Shown in pieces: positions 1-8,806 of a DNA stretch of 64,000 nt; positions within the stretch are counted from its first letter, which is position 1; each line of letters opens with the position of its first letter. The translations under genes and the position numbers were made by a program. Below the pieces are notes generated by a model. It did no database searches. It was not told where the DNA came from and saw only the letters and a list, made by a program, of their open reading frames with translations. Source of the DNA: an uncultured Desulfobacterales bacterium (GTDB lineage: Bacteria > Desulfobacterota > Desulfobacteria > Desulfobacterales > JAHEIW01); NCBI GenBank assembly GCA_947259495.1, contig CAMYLV010000010.1:199528-263527 (forward strand), read 5' to 3'.

Positions 1-305
1 TGGATACAAAAAAAACCCGTACCCGATATTGCCAGATCAAATGGACTATCCGTTTTTTTGATTTCACCCGCGGAAAAGTCTGTATAGGTGCTATATTCCA
101 TCCAGTACTCCGGAGCCTGTGATCGGTCCCAGTTAACGGGTCGTTTATTGCCGGTAGTCAATGCGGCGAGATCAAATGCCAGGAAACGACTCCCGTCTTT
201 TTTAAAGCCAACGGAGTTAACATTGGCCAGATTGTTGGAAAGCAGCTGCAAACGCTTCTCGTATGCCAGGGCACCGTTAGCAGACATGTAAATCGATCCA
301 CTCAT
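1..305 (-). CDS. flgF: Flagellar basal-body rod protein FlgF, N-terminal part (cut by window edge)
   Basis: Partial gene: about 101 N-terminal residues are present and the rest lies left of the window. The product is a proximal-rod protein of the flagellar axial structure, exported by the flagellar type III system. Starting at the ATG at 303-305, preceded by a TAAGGAG ribosome site, the protein reads MSGSIYMSANGALAYEKRL, then the rod-protein signature LLSNNLANVNSVGFKKDG, then SPFDLAISGTGFF near the cut. These are the conserved N-terminal blocks of the FlgF/FlgG/FlgE family. FlgF is preferred over FlgG because of the MSGSIYMSANGA opening. A sigma-54-like promoter lies about 110 bp upstream, so this is probably the first gene of a flgFG-type operon. 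Confidence 0.9.
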   Translation of the reverse strand, partial: MSGSIYMSANGALAYEKRLQLLSNNLANVNSVGFKKDGSRFLAFDLAALTTGNKRPVNWDRSQAPEYWMEYSTYTDFSAGEIKKTDSPFDLAISGTGFFCI

Positions 306-714
306 TGATAAACTCCTTATCCGAATGACCCCCATTAAAATATGCAGGGTCATTATACTTAAAGATTCAGCCAGCGGTATTCACGAACGGCTCGCCGGTC
401 GCTGGAATCAAATGCAAGACACATACCAACCGGATCTTTTACAGACACCGGGAATGAAAACCCGGAAATGAATTTACAACCCGGTCAGCATGTTTATAAT
501 AAAAACAATATCAATGCCTTATAAGTTTTAAGGACATCCGTCCGAATCCTCCTGAAATTGGGGATGTGACGGAAATCGAGAACGCTAATGCGAACCGGGC
601 TCAATGTGCCGAATGCGGTATTTTTTGCCGCTGTGGCTTTATTCGTCCGAATGACATCAAAGGCAGCAGGAGCAGTTGAATGGCCCCGAAAAATAAAGGT
701 CACGCGAGGCGGGT
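306..714. other. Non-coding gap upstream of flgF
   Basis: This 409 bp stretch has no convincing gene; the 69-codon frame at 494-703 shows no family pattern. It holds the sigma-54-like promoter at 413-429 and an 8-bp inverted repeat (AATGACCC at 324-331, GGGTCATT at 347-354) just upstream of the flgF ribosome site. Confidence 0.6.
413..429 (-). promoter_or_regulatory. Sigma-54-type promoter for flgF
   Basis: The minus strand reads TTGGTATGTGTCTTGCA: GG-N10-GC spacing, a perfect TTGCA -12 element and TGGTAT in place of TGGCAC at -24. It lies about 110 bp upstream of the flgF start and resembles the flgB promoter candidate, which also has TGGTAT. Confidence 0.6.
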
Positions 715-1275
715 TTAGACGGGAGAATGGCTTTTCTTTTTAGCGGACCCACCGCTCAGATGCTTGAGCTTTAAAACCAGATCGACTTCACCCTGAGGAA
801 CGTTCAACCGCTCTGAAATGTCTGCCAGGGTCAGCCCCTGGTCAGCCAGACTTTCAATTTCACTGTAAATAATGTCGGCAGCGTCCTGCTCGGCTGCTTC
901 GGCGCTTGAAATCTGGTCACGCGGAATCGCCGGTAGCGACGTTAGCAGACTTGGTGCAATCTGCTTTTCGCGCAGATTAAAATAAGCATCCAGGGTTTGC
1001 CGTTCCTTATCGATGGTCTCCACAATATGATTAAAGGCCAGCTCGGTTTGCTGCCGAACAGCCTCAACGACAAATTCAGTATTATAATTTTGCGATCGCT
1101 CTCCAGGCGGCGCTTTTAAAATAAGCTGCTTGAATTTAATCCGGTTCAGAATCAAAAACAGGATAATCAATCCACACAAAAAGATTTGCGTCGCATCAAG
1201 GACGATTTCCCAGAAGTTAAGTATGTGTGGTGCCATTTCCACTCCCCATGTCGTGTCAACTTGACTGACAGTCAT
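715..1275 (-). CDS. Membrane-anchored DUF2802-like protein of the flagellar locus
   Basis: A 186-residue protein with one N-terminal membrane segment (about residues 22-44) and then a charged, probably helical cytoplasmic part. The C-terminal helix-turn-helix-like motif is LADQGLTLADISERLNVPQG followed by EVDLVLKLKHL (about residues 143-173). This C-terminal pattern is what I know from DUF2802 proteins, which sit downstream of fliA/cheW in gammaproteobacterial flagellar clusters and have no settled function. Its ATG overlaps the stop of the upstream small gene by one base (TGATG), which suggests translational coupling. A sensor or scaffold role at the membrane is possible, but nothing here proves it. 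DNA binding is not implied by the short motif alone. Confidence 0.6.
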   Translation of the reverse strand: MTVSQVDTTWGVEMAPHILNFWEIVLDATQIFLCGLIILFLILNRIKFKQLILKAPPGERSQNYNTEFVVEAVRQQTELAFNHIVETIDKERQTLDAYFNLREKQIAPSLLTSLPAIPRDQISSAEAAEQDAADIIYSEIESLADQGLTLADISERLNVPQGEVDLVLKLKHLSGGSAKKKSHSPV

Positions 1276-1571
1276 CAGACGTGCACATCAATAATTTTCT
1301 GGTCCAAATCGTCTGCTGCTTCAGCGGTATCGTTTGAATTTGAGGACTCGGTGGAGCCTGGGGCTTGACCCTTTTCGGCCTTACCCGCAACATCTACGGT
1401 GTCGGACTTTTTTTTCTTGCGGCGTTTCTTTTTATCTTTTTTATCATCTGCATTTAAATACTTTTCAAAAGGTGGTTTCTCATCATCGCGCTTTTTGCGA
1501 TTCACGCGCTGGATTTGCCCTGAAGCAGACACCGGTGGCAGCCCTTTCGGGAAATGAATGTCGTCAACCAT
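1275..1571 (-). CDS. Small lysine-rich protein between fliA and the DUF2802-like gene
   Basis: A 98-residue, very polar protein that I cannot assign to a named family. It starts MVDDIHFPKGLPPVSASG, has a lysine/arginine-rich centre (about residues 38-57, KKDKKKRRKKKK), and ends in an acidic, Ser/Asn-rich tail. There is no signal peptide or membrane segment. An AGAGGA ribosome site precedes the ATG. It lies in the fliA-distal end of the flagellar operon and overlaps the next gene by one base, so it is probably translated. The compositional asymmetry (basic middle, acidic end) suggests a disordered protein that binds nucleic acid or a partner, which is speculation. Confidence 0.55.
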   Translation of the reverse strand: MVDDIHFPKGLPPVSASGQIQRVNRKKRDDEKPPFEKYLNADDKKDKKKRRKKKKSDTVDVAGKAEKGQAPGSTESSNSNDTAEAADDLDQKIIDVHV

Positions 1572-1606
1572 AAGTCTATCCTCTGTGTTGCATATTTAAT
1601 TCCACC

Positions 1607-1632
1607 AGAACATTTTTTTGACAACCCTTATA
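1607..1632 (+). repeat. Diverged copy of an interspersed 26-bp repeat
   Basis: About 22 of 26 bases match the repeat at 47920-47945 and 61814-61839 (shared core TTTTTTTGACAACC). This copy lies between fliA and the small lysine-rich gene. Confidence 0.45.
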
Positions 1633-1642
1633 TAACTGGCGA

Positions 1643-2398
1643 TCACTCATCCAATAAATTTTGTTTCCGCAATTTGGCCCGTAAATGCAAAATGGCCTGG
1701 GAATGTATTTGCGACACCCGTGATTCGGTGATCCCGAGGACTTGCCCGGTTTCTTTCATTGTCAATTCGTCCAGGTAATACAGTGAGATTACCAGGCGTT
1801 CCTTCTCGGGCAGTTGCTTAATCGCCTGAGCCATAGCTTCTCTTAATTCTTTTAGCTTGGTTATGGTCAGGGCATCATCTTCGTTGTTGATCAGGTAATT
1901 TAACAACTTTTCTTTTTCGTCTCTGGAAGACACCCCCAATTCTTCAAGGCTGATAAAAGAGATGCTCGACATTTGTTTCGTGCGGTACACCTGTTCCAGA
2001 TCAACGCCGAGTTCCTGGGCAACTTCTGTATCTTCAGCTTCGCGGCCGAATTTTTGTTCCAGACGCGCATAGACGGATTCAAGTTCCCGTATTTTGCGTC
2101 GATTTGATCTGGAAAGAAAATCCCGCGCCCGCAGTTCGCTGAGCACCGCCCCCTTGATGCGAAAGATCGCATAGGTCATAAACTTGTTATCTCGCCGGGG
2201 GTCATAACGATCCACCGCCTGGATCAAACCGATAACGCCGACATTCATCAGGTCATCGACATCGACAGTTGAAGGAAGATGAACGGCCAACCGTTGAACG
2301 ATGCGCTTCACATAAGGCAGATATTCGGTAATCAACTGGTCGCGATAAGCTGGGTCTTTGGGAACGACTTTTTGGGTTCGTCTCTGTGCCAGGGCCAT
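1643..2398 (-). CDS. fliA: Flagellar sigma factor FliA (sigma-28)
   Basis: 251 residues, the normal length for the family. Region 2 is visible as LPYVKRIVQRLAVHLPSTVD followed by DLMNVGVIGLIQAVDRYDP. Region 3 follows, and region 4 has LPEKERLVISLYYLDELTMK then TGQVLGITESRVSQIHSQAI. FliA directs RNA polymerase to late flagellar genes (flagellin, motility accessories). Two matching sigma-28 promoters occur in the window, before the flagellin gene (32268-32294) and before the TPR protein (41886-41913). The gene lies directly downstream of flhF-flhG, the common deltaproteobacterial order. Its usual anti-sigma factor FlgM is not in the window. Confidence 0.95.
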   Translation of the reverse strand: MALAQRRTQKVVPKDPAYRDQLITEYLPYVKRIVQRLAVHLPSTVDVDDLMNVGVIGLIQAVDRYDPRRDNKFMTYAIFRIKGAVLSELRARDFLSRSNRRKIRELESVYARLEQKFGREAEDTEVAQELGVDLEQVYRTKQMSSISFISLEELGVSSRDEKEKLLNYLINNEDDALTITKLKELREAMAQAIKQLPEKERLVISLYYLDELTMKETGQVLGITESRVSQIHSQAILHLRAKLRKQNLLDE

Positions 2399-2416
2399 AG
2401 AATTTAATTTCTCCGG

Positions 2417-3325
2417 TTATGAAAGATTATTTTCAATCAAATGGTGCCAGAAAAAATTGGAATCGCCGTTGGGCATTTGGGTCGGTAGCTGGGCGATTAC
2501 TTTCCGGGCCAGTTCCTGAAAACATTTGCTGGCGCGCGCATCCGGAAAAAGATCACTGACAAGCTTTTGCTGTTTGATGCCCTGGGTGACGTTGGCATCA
2601 AAAAGCACGCTTCCGACATAATCAAGAGTCATATCTAAAAATCTTTTTGTCACCAGATTTAGTTGCCGGAACACCTCATTTCCCTGTTGTGTTGTGCCAG
2701 CCAGGTTCACGATGACCTTGCAGCTTTTCTCAGCATACTTCAGCGCAAGCACTTTCATTAATGCATAGGCATCGGTTATGGCGGTCGGCTCGGGAGAGAC
2801 CACCACGACTATTTCCTGAGCGATCACGTTAAAGTCCATTACATTTGAAGATATTCCAGCAGCGGTGTCGATCAGTAATAGGTCCACTCGGTCAATCACC
2901 TGATCCAGCTCGCTCAAAATTTGAACTTTCTGTTGTTTGGTCAGCTGGGTCAATTCTTGAATTCCTGAAGCGGCCGGTAAAATAAGCAGATTACCAGGGC
3001 CTTCGACGATAATCTCTCTGATTGATTTTTCACCCATGAGGACATGCGACAGATTGTATTTCGGTGCCAGTCCCAGCAGTACATCAAGATTGCCCAATCC
3101 CAGGTCTGCATCTAAAATCAGCACTTTTTTACCCAGCCGGCATAAAGCGTAGCCGAGATTGGCCACAATATTGGTCTTTCCCACACCGCCCTTGCCGCTG
3201 GTAACGGCAATCACCCGCGGGACCGTCGTACGGCCGGTTCGGGGTGCGTCCGCCCGCTTCATATCATAGCGCTTCATGCGATCCGACAGGCGGATGACAT
3301 TATCTGAGGGATTTTTCGAATTCAT
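2417..3325 (-). CDS. flhG: Flagellar number regulator FlhG (MinD-like ATPase)
   Basis: 302 residues of the MinD/ParA ATPase superfamily. The deviant Walker A motif is SGKGGVGKTNIVANLGYAL (about residues 43-61), followed by LILDADLGLGNLDVLLGL and the LLIDTAAGISSNVMDF switch region. FlhG works with the GTPase FlhF to set the number and place of flagella, and in many polar flagellates it also restrains the FleQ-type master activator. It follows flhF with a short gap and precedes fliA, the canonical flhF-flhG-fliA block. The N-terminal 40 residues include the short helical region that in relatives contacts FlhF. No lesion is seen. Confidence 0.93.
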   Translation of the reverse strand: MNSKNPSDNVIRLSDRMKRYDMKRADAPRTGRTTVPRVIAVTSGKGGVGKTNIVANLGYALCRLGKKVLILDADLGLGNLDVLLGLAPKYNLSHVLMGEKSIREIIVEGPGNLLILPAASGIQELTQLTKQQKVQILSELDQVIDRVDLLLIDTAAGISSNVMDFNVIAQEIVVVVSPEPTAITDAYALMKVLALKYAEKSCKVIVNLAGTTQQGNEVFRQLNLVTKRFLDMTLDYVGSVLFDANVTQGIKQQKLVSDLFPDARASKCFQELARKVIAQLPTQMPNGDSNFFWHHLIENNLS

Positions 3326-3355
3326 TGGGATAGCCGTTCCTTTCGCATCTATTCC

Positions 3356-4789
3356 TTAAGAGTAGTTTGAGATTCGCACCGAATCCCTCGTCGTCGACAA
3401 GTCATTTTGAAACGCTTCGCTTTTGTCCGGCTGACAATCTCTGCAGGGCATAAATTGTTGTATCTTAGCAACCTCTGCACTTGAAAAAGTGATCAGATTT
3501 TTTGATTTTATCTTCCGGGTCCACTTACAATCCGAACAGTGGAACACGTCTGAATTTTTGTTGGCAACAAATTGGTGCTCACTTAAATGCGCACTAGTAA
3601 CCGCAACGGTTGGGTCCTTTGTCCGGGTGTTGGTAAGGGCTGTTGGAAATTTAAAATCGCCTAATAGCAGTTCTACAATTTTTTCCAAAGATCCGATTTC
3701 GATGGCATTCGGCACCTGGCGGCCGCTGGTTAAATAGGACAGGGGCAACGGATGATCACTCAGTAAATTGATTAAATTACCATAGGTGCAGCTTTCATCC
3801 AGCTTGGTGAAAATTAAGCTCGCAACAGTCAGCGCGTCTATGCGTTTAAGGGTGTTGCCTAAATCGCTATCTTTGGCCATCGCGCTTAACGCCAAATGGA
3901 CCTCAAGGCGTTCAATGCAATCCAAACAGCCCTTGAGAGCATCGATTTCATCCGGGTTTGCGGGGTTGAATCCCGGCGTATCAACAAGGATAAGCTCAAA
4001 TTCGCCGAATTCGTCAACAGCCGACTTAAATGTAGCGGGCGTGGCAGCAGTTTTAAGGGGGATTCCGATTGCCTGGGCATAAGTCTTTAGCTCGGCCGCG
4101 GCCCCGATGCGATAGGAATCAAGTGAAATCAGCGCAACCGTTTGATGGTGTTCAAGCGCATGCCGGGCAGCCAGTTTGGCGATGGTGGTTGTTTTCCCGA
4201 CACCGGTAGACCCCACAACGGCCAGCACCCGGCAGCCGGATCGGGTTGGAACCAGCACCTTGGTCGGCTGGTTTTTGTCGCGTAATATGTCTGCTATTTC
4301 AAAAATAATTGGGCCGGTTGTCTTTAATCGATCATTCGCATATCGCCGCTTTAAGCGAGTGACGATGTCAGCGGCCAGATCACGTTTAACTTCCTGGGAC
4401 AGCAAATGCTCAAAGAAACTGCTCAGCACACCGTCTGATGCGATGCGGTTGCCGTTTTCGAGCTGGTGCGACGACTTGCGATCGTTTCGTGATTTAATGC
4501 GGCTGCCGATCGCCCGGTGGAAATTTCGTGACCTGGGTCTGCCGTTTGGTTCGTATCGTCGGTAAGCCCTCAAGGCCCCGGCAAAAGCGGCTCCATTTGA
4601 TTCAGCCGGAAGATGATAGGCGTCGACTGCGGCGGTAACCTCCACGCCCACCGATTTTACCAGACCTAACAGTTTATTCTCTTTTTTCAAACTGCGGGCC
4701 GATAAAATCACCGCATCAGGACCCAGTTCATTTTTAATCAACCGCAGGGCGGATGTCATATCCCCGGCTTCAAAGCGTTTAATCTGCAT
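3356..4789 (-). CDS. flhF: Flagellar SRP-like GTPase FlhF with C-terminal Cys4 extension
   Basis: 477 residues starting MQIKRFEAGDM, the usual FlhF opening. The basic/linker B region is about residues 1-140, and the NG GTPase domain follows with P-loop GSTGVGKTTT (193-202), DTPG (270-273) and TKLDE (328-332). FlhF places the first flagellar components at the cell pole. Residues from about 385 to the end form an extension that ordinary FlhF lacks. It carries two CxxC pairs (C418/C421 and C449/C452) and reads like a small zinc ribbon. The gene overlaps the end of flhA by 11 bases, indicating coupling. Identification as FlhF is firm; metal binding by the tail is inference. Confidence 0.93.
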   Translation of the reverse strand: MQIKRFEAGDMTSALRLIKNELGPDAVILSARSLKKENKLLGLVKSVGVEVTAAVDAYHLPAESNGAAFAGALRAYRRYEPNGRPRSRNFHRAIGSRIKSRNDRKSSHQLENGNRIASDGVLSSFFEHLLSQEVKRDLAADIVTRLKRRYANDRLKTTGPIIFEIADILRDKNQPTKVLVPTRSGCRVLAVVGSTGVGKTTTIAKLAARHALEHHQTVALISLDSYRIGAAAELKTYAQAIGIPLKTAATPATFKSAVDEFGEFELILVDTPGFNPANPDEIDALKGCLDCIERLEVHLALSAMAKDSDLGNTLKRIDALTVASLIFTKLDESCTYGNLINLLSDHPLPLSYLTSGRQVPNAIEIGSLEKIVELLLGDFKFPTALTNTRTKDPTVAVTSAHLSEHQFVANKNSDVFHCSDCKWTRKIKSKNLITFSSAEVAKIQQFMPCRDCQPDKSEAFQNDLSTTRDSVRISNYS

Positions 4790-6875
4790 CGTTTAACTCC
4801 AGTACATCTAAGGATTGTATTTCAATGTTACTGAGAATTTCATCATAGGACAGCACGGTAACCCGGGGCATAAACCGATCCACGAGCTGTTTGACATGGT
4901 ACCGGATCTGGGCCGAACACAGCACCACCGGCTGATAGCGTAAAGAAGAAAACTTTTCTAGACGTTCCACCAGGTTGTTCATCATCTGCTGAGCAATATT
5001 GGGATCCAGTGCTAAAAAGGTTCCATGATCGGTTTGCTGCAATGCACCTGAAATGGCAGATTCTAGACTGTGACCGAGGGTAATGGCAGCAATGTTGCCT
5101 TCCGGTGTCAGGTGCATTTTGGTTGTCGTTCGCGCCAATGCGTGGCGCACATGTTCGGTTAAGATGACCAGATCCTTTGTGGCTGGGGCCCAGTCTGCAA
5201 TGGTTTCACATATGGCCAGTAAATCGCGAATAGGAACCTGTTCGCGAAGAAGATTACGCAATACCCGGACGAGTCCCCCCAACGGTAATAAATTGGGAAC
5301 CAGTTCTTCGACAACCTTGGGATGGGTTTCCTTTAGCGTATCCAATAGTTGCTGGACATCCTGTCTGCCAAGCATTTCGTGGCAGTGCTGCTTGACGATT
5401 TCAGACAGATGGGTCGTCAGCACGGTTGCCAGATCCACGACCGTAAACCCTTTGGCCAGCGCCTGCTCTTTGACATCTTCTTTTATCCACAGGGCCGGCA
5501 AACCGTATGTGGGCTCATAGGTTGGGATGCCGTCAATTTTTTCTTCGATGGCATTCGGATTCATCGCCAGAAAATAGTTGGACATTAATTCCCCTCTGGC
5601 GACTTCATTACCTTTGAGCAAAATGGCATATTCACCGGATTTTAACTGCATGTTATCCTGGATGTGCACCGGCGCGACAATGATCCCAAGCTCGCGTGCG
5701 ATCTGGCGACGTAACGATTTAATGCGTTCCAATAGCTGACCATCCTGCTCGATATCCACCAGTGGAATAAGCCCGTATCCGACTTCGATCGCCAATGTAT
5801 CCAGCGGAGGCAGTGCATCGAACTGATCCGTCGGTAATGCTTTTTCTTCACTTATTTTCTTTACCTCCTCAGCCCGGGCACGTTCTTTGATAGACTGGAA
5901 TATGGTATATGCCAGCCCGCCAGACAAAACCGCTAAAACCAGAAACGGCACGGTGGGCAAACCGGGCACCAGACCAAAGCCAAAAAGAACCCCTGCGGCC
6001 ACGGCGATCGCTTTCGGCTGTATGAGTACCTGCGATGCAATTTCTTTTCCCAAACTCGAATCCGCCCCGGCACGGGTAACAATAACCCCGGCGGCGGTGG
6101 AGACGATGAGGGCCGGCACCTGGCTGACCAGACCATCACCAATTGTCAGCAAGGTATAATTTTGGGCGGCATCGACAAAGGTCATGGAGTTTTGAAAAAT
6201 ACCGATGGACAGCCCGCCGATAATATTGATCAGGGTAATGACGATTCCGGCTATCGCATCACCGCGCACGAATTTATTGGCGCCATCCATCGCCCCATAG
6301 TACTCGGCTTCCCGGGCGATGATGCTACGCCGTTCACGGGCTTCCAGCTCGGTGATTAAACCAGCATTCAGATCGGCATCGATGCTCATCTGTTTGCCGG
6401 GCATGGCATCCAGCGTAAATCGTGCCGCCACTTCGGCAATTCGACCAGCCCCTTTGGTAATCACCATGAAGTTAATGGCCACCAGTATTAGAAAAACAAT
6501 AATGCCCACCAGATAGTTACCGCCGACTACAAACCCGCCGAATGACTGGATGACCCTGCCGGCGGCCAGGGTGCCTTCATTGCCGTGCAGCAAAATGATA
6601 CGGGTCGAGGCAACGTTAAGCGACAAGCGGAATAAGGTTACCAGAAGCAGAATCGACGGAAATGAGGATAAATCAAGCGGCCGCGAAACATACATGCTGG
6701 CCAGAAGAATGATCAGCGAAAAGGTAATACTGAAAGACAACAGCAGATCCAGCAGAAAGGTCGGCAAAGGCATGACCATAAAAATCAGGATGCCGACCAC
6801 GGCTACGGCCATCAAAAGGTCGCTGTTTTTAGCAACCAATGGAATTTGGCCTGTCATTTGAGTCTGATCTGCCAA
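4779..6875 (-). CDS. flhA: Flagellar export gate protein FlhA
   Basis: 698 residues, the family's normal size. The N-terminal half has about eight membrane helices, with the conserved cytoplasmic FHIPEP-type loop recognisable as ARFTLDAMPGKQMSIDADLN. The C-terminal half (from about residue 360) is the cytoplasmic domain that forms the nonameric ring and docks export chaperones. FlhA is the main ion-driven gate of the flagellar type III secretion system. It lies 11 bp downstream of flhB and overlaps flhF, so all three are co-transcribed. No missing conserved block was noticed. Confidence 0.96.
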   Translation of the reverse strand: MADQTQMTGQIPLVAKNSDLLMAVAVVGILIFMVMPLPTFLLDLLLSFSITFSLIILLASMYVSRPLDLSSFPSILLLVTLFRLSLNVASTRIILLHGNEGTLAAGRVIQSFGGFVVGGNYLVGIIVFLILVAINFMVITKGAGRIAEVAARFTLDAMPGKQMSIDADLNAGLITELEARERRSIIAREAEYYGAMDGANKFVRGDAIAGIVITLINIIGGLSIGIFQNSMTFVDAAQNYTLLTIGDGLVSQVPALIVSTAAGVIVTRAGADSSLGKEIASQVLIQPKAIAVAAGVLFGFGLVPGLPTVPFLVLAVLSGGLAYTIFQSIKERARAEEVKKISEEKALPTDQFDALPPLDTLAIEVGYGLIPLVDIEQDGQLLERIKSLRRQIARELGIIVAPVHIQDNMQLKSGEYAILLKGNEVARGELMSNYFLAMNPNAIEEKIDGIPTYEPTYGLPALWIKEDVKEQALAKGFTVVDLATVLTTHLSEIVKQHCHEMLGRQDVQQLLDTLKETHPKVVEELVPNLLPLGGLVRVLRNLLREQVPIRDLLAICETIADWAPATKDLVILTEHVRHALARTTTKMHLTPEGNIAAITLGHSLESAISGALQQTDHGTFLALDPNIAQQMMNNLVERLEKFSSLRYQPVVLCSAQIRYHVKQLVDRFMPRVTVLSYDEILSNIEIQSLDVLELNDAD

Positions 6876-6886
6876 AGAAATTTCCT

Positions 6887-7966
6887 TTAAAATGCCGTTT
6901 GGTAAATACCCTTGAGGCGGTAGACATATGCCAATACTTCGGCCACAGCCCGGTAAAGCTCCGCCGGAATAAATTCACCGATCTCAACCATTTTATGCAA
7001 GGCCTGGGCCAACGGTTTATCTTCAACAAGCGGCACCCGGTTTTCGCGGGCAATCTCTTTTATTTTTTCTGCAATGTTGCCAGCGCCTTTGGCAACCACC
7101 TTCGGAGCCATCATCTGTACCGCATCAAACTTTAGCGCCACGGCCAGATGAACGGGGTTGGTAATGACGACATCCGCCTCGGGCACAGCTTCCATCATCC
7201 GGCGACTGGCCATCTCCAGCTGCATCTTTCGAATCCGCCCCTTAACCTTGGGATCCCCTTCACTTTGCCTGCGTTCATCTTTGACTTCCTGCTTGGTCAT
7301 CTTCAGGTTTTCCTCGTACTGCCAGCGCTGGTAAATATAATCGAGGACCGCCAAAATAATGAGCGCCAGGCACACGAAGAAAAATATTTTAAGGGCCACT
7401 GCGCCGATAAAAAGTAAGATCTCGCCGACTTCCTGTTGTATTAAAGCAGGAAACTTGGTTATTTCCTTTTTGACGACCCCGTAAGCGATCAGGCCGACTA
7501 AAAGGATTTTAAATAGGGATTTCACCAGCTCCACCAGCGATTTCAAGGAAACCAGCTTTTTTAAGCCCGAAATCGGGTTGAATTTGGATAGTTTGGGCCG
7601 CATGGGTTCGCTGTGCATTTCAAATCCAATCTGACCAATGTTGCCCGCCAACCCGGCAATCAGAACCGGCACAAAAAACGGAATTAAAATAAAAAATACT
7701 TTCCCGAAAATAGCCGCAGCAAAGACACTGAGATCTGAAACCACATCGATCCGCAGAGTGTCTAGCTGCTGATAGATGCCACCGATCACCTCCGAGATGC
7801 TCCAGAACATCCATGAACCGGCAAAATAGAAAAAACCCATGGCGGTCATTAAAATCAGAACCGACGGAATCTCTCGGCTTTGGGCAACCTGTCCTTTGCG
7901 CCTGGCTCGCTCCCGGCGTTTCGGGGTTGCTTTTTCGGTACGTTCCTGACCAGCGCTTTCTGGCAT
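6887..7966 (-). CDS. flhB: Flagellar export switch protein FlhB
   Basis: 359 residues. It starts with the typical polar head (GQERTEKATPKRRERARRKG), followed by four membrane helices and a cytoplasmic C-terminal domain. The autocleavage motif NPTH appears as NPVH (ADVVITNPVHLAVALKFD). The conserved Asn-Pro is kept, and Val for Thr at the third position is a frequent variant. FlhB switches export from rod/hook to filament substrates after interacting with FliK. It is encoded between fliR and flhA with short gaps. Confidence 0.95.
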   Translation of the reverse strand: MPESAGQERTEKATPKRRERARRKGQVAQSREIPSVLILMTAMGFFYFAGSWMFWSISEVIGGIYQQLDTLRIDVVSDLSVFAAAIFGKVFFILIPFFVPVLIAGLAGNIGQIGFEMHSEPMRPKLSKFNPISGLKKLVSLKSLVELVKSLFKILLVGLIAYGVVKKEITKFPALIQQEVGEILLFIGAVALKIFFFVCLALIILAVLDYIYQRWQYEENLKMTKQEVKDERRQSEGDPKVKGRIRKMQLEMASRRMMEAVPEADVVITNPVHLAVALKFDAVQMMAPKVVAKGAGNIAEKIKEIARENRVPLVEDKPLAQALHKMVEIGEFIPAELYRAVAEVLAYVYRLKGIYQTAF

Positions 7967-7986
7967 CGTTGACCTCGGTTAGATTT

Positions 7987-8766
7987 TTAAGATGCGGCTC
8001 CCATCAGTAAAAAAATCGTCTTTCCCAGATTGTTGAACACCGTTTTTAGAAATGATGACAGATACGGCAGACTGAAGCCGATAAACAGCAGCCCGATCAT
8101 TATTTTTAACGGCATGGCCACAAATAAGACGTTCATCTGGGGCACCGTGCGGGCAATCAGACCAAACGCAATGCTGGTAAGCAATAAGGCAGCGATGACC
8201 GGAGCCCCCACTTTGATAGCAATCACGAACATATTGCCGGCTAGACCCATCAGCTGTTCAATCAGTGAACCGCTGAATCTGAACCCGAAGAGGGGCACCA
8301 GCCGAAAGCTATCCGCCAGTGCCTTTAAAAACCAATGATGCGCATTCAGTGTTAAAAAAATTAAAAAAGCAAATAGTTGAAAAAATTGTGACAGCAACGG
8401 CACCTGCTGACCGGCCGAGGGATCCATGACCCGGGCAATCGCCAGGCCCATTTGATACCCCGCCATCTGCCCGGCCAATTGCAGACCGACAAAAATCAAA
8501 TTAACCGCCATACCGATGCTGATTCCCAGCAGAATTTCACCGACGGCACCAATGGCAAAGCTGCCCAGGTGCTCTGGTACCGCAAAAGCCGTTCGGTCCA
8601 ACAGAGGGTACAGAACGATACTGGCAGCCAGCGCCAGACCGAATTTAAATAAAACCGGTATGCTCTTGCTTTTAAATATCGGCATGCTCATCAAAATGGC
8701 ACCGATCCGCAAAAAGATCAGAAAAAATACCTGCAACGCGACTATGGGGATCGAAAACGATATCAT
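7987..8766 (-). CDS. fliR: Flagellar export apparatus protein FliR
   Basis: About 259 residues from the chosen ATG at 8764-8766 (MISFSIPIVALQVFFLIFLR), which matches where the family normally begins. An upstream in-frame ATG at 8796 would add ten polar residues; neither start has a clear ribosome site. The protein is almost entirely hydrophobic helices with the FliR pattern GLAIARVMDPSAGQQVPLLS. FliP, FliQ and FliR form the core entry channel of the flagellar type III system. It sits in the order fliP-fliQ-fliR-flhB-flhA. Confidence 0.93.
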   Translation of the reverse strand: MISFSIPIVALQVFFLIFLRIGAILMSMPIFKSKSIPVLFKFGLALAASIVLYPLLDRTAFAVPEHLGSFAIGAVGEILLGISIGMAVNLIFVGLQLAGQMAGYQMGLAIARVMDPSAGQQVPLLSQFFQLFAFLIFLTLNAHHWFLKALADSFRLVPLFGFRFSGSLIEQLMGLAGNMFVIAIKVGAPVIAALLLTSIAFGLIARTVPQMNVLFVAMPLKIMIGLLFIGFSLPYLSSFLKTVFNNLGKTIFLLMGAAS

Positions 8767-8806
8767 ATGGTACCATCGCCCACTGCAATTGGACATTCAG
8801 CCGGCA

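Noticed and set aside
494..703. 69-codon minus-strand frame upstream of flgF
   Set aside because: No family pattern, unusual composition, no good ribosome site.
4701..4708. GCCGATAA sigma-28-like -10 element on the plus strand
   Set aside because: Inside flhF, wrong orientation for any gene, and no TAAA element at the proper distance.
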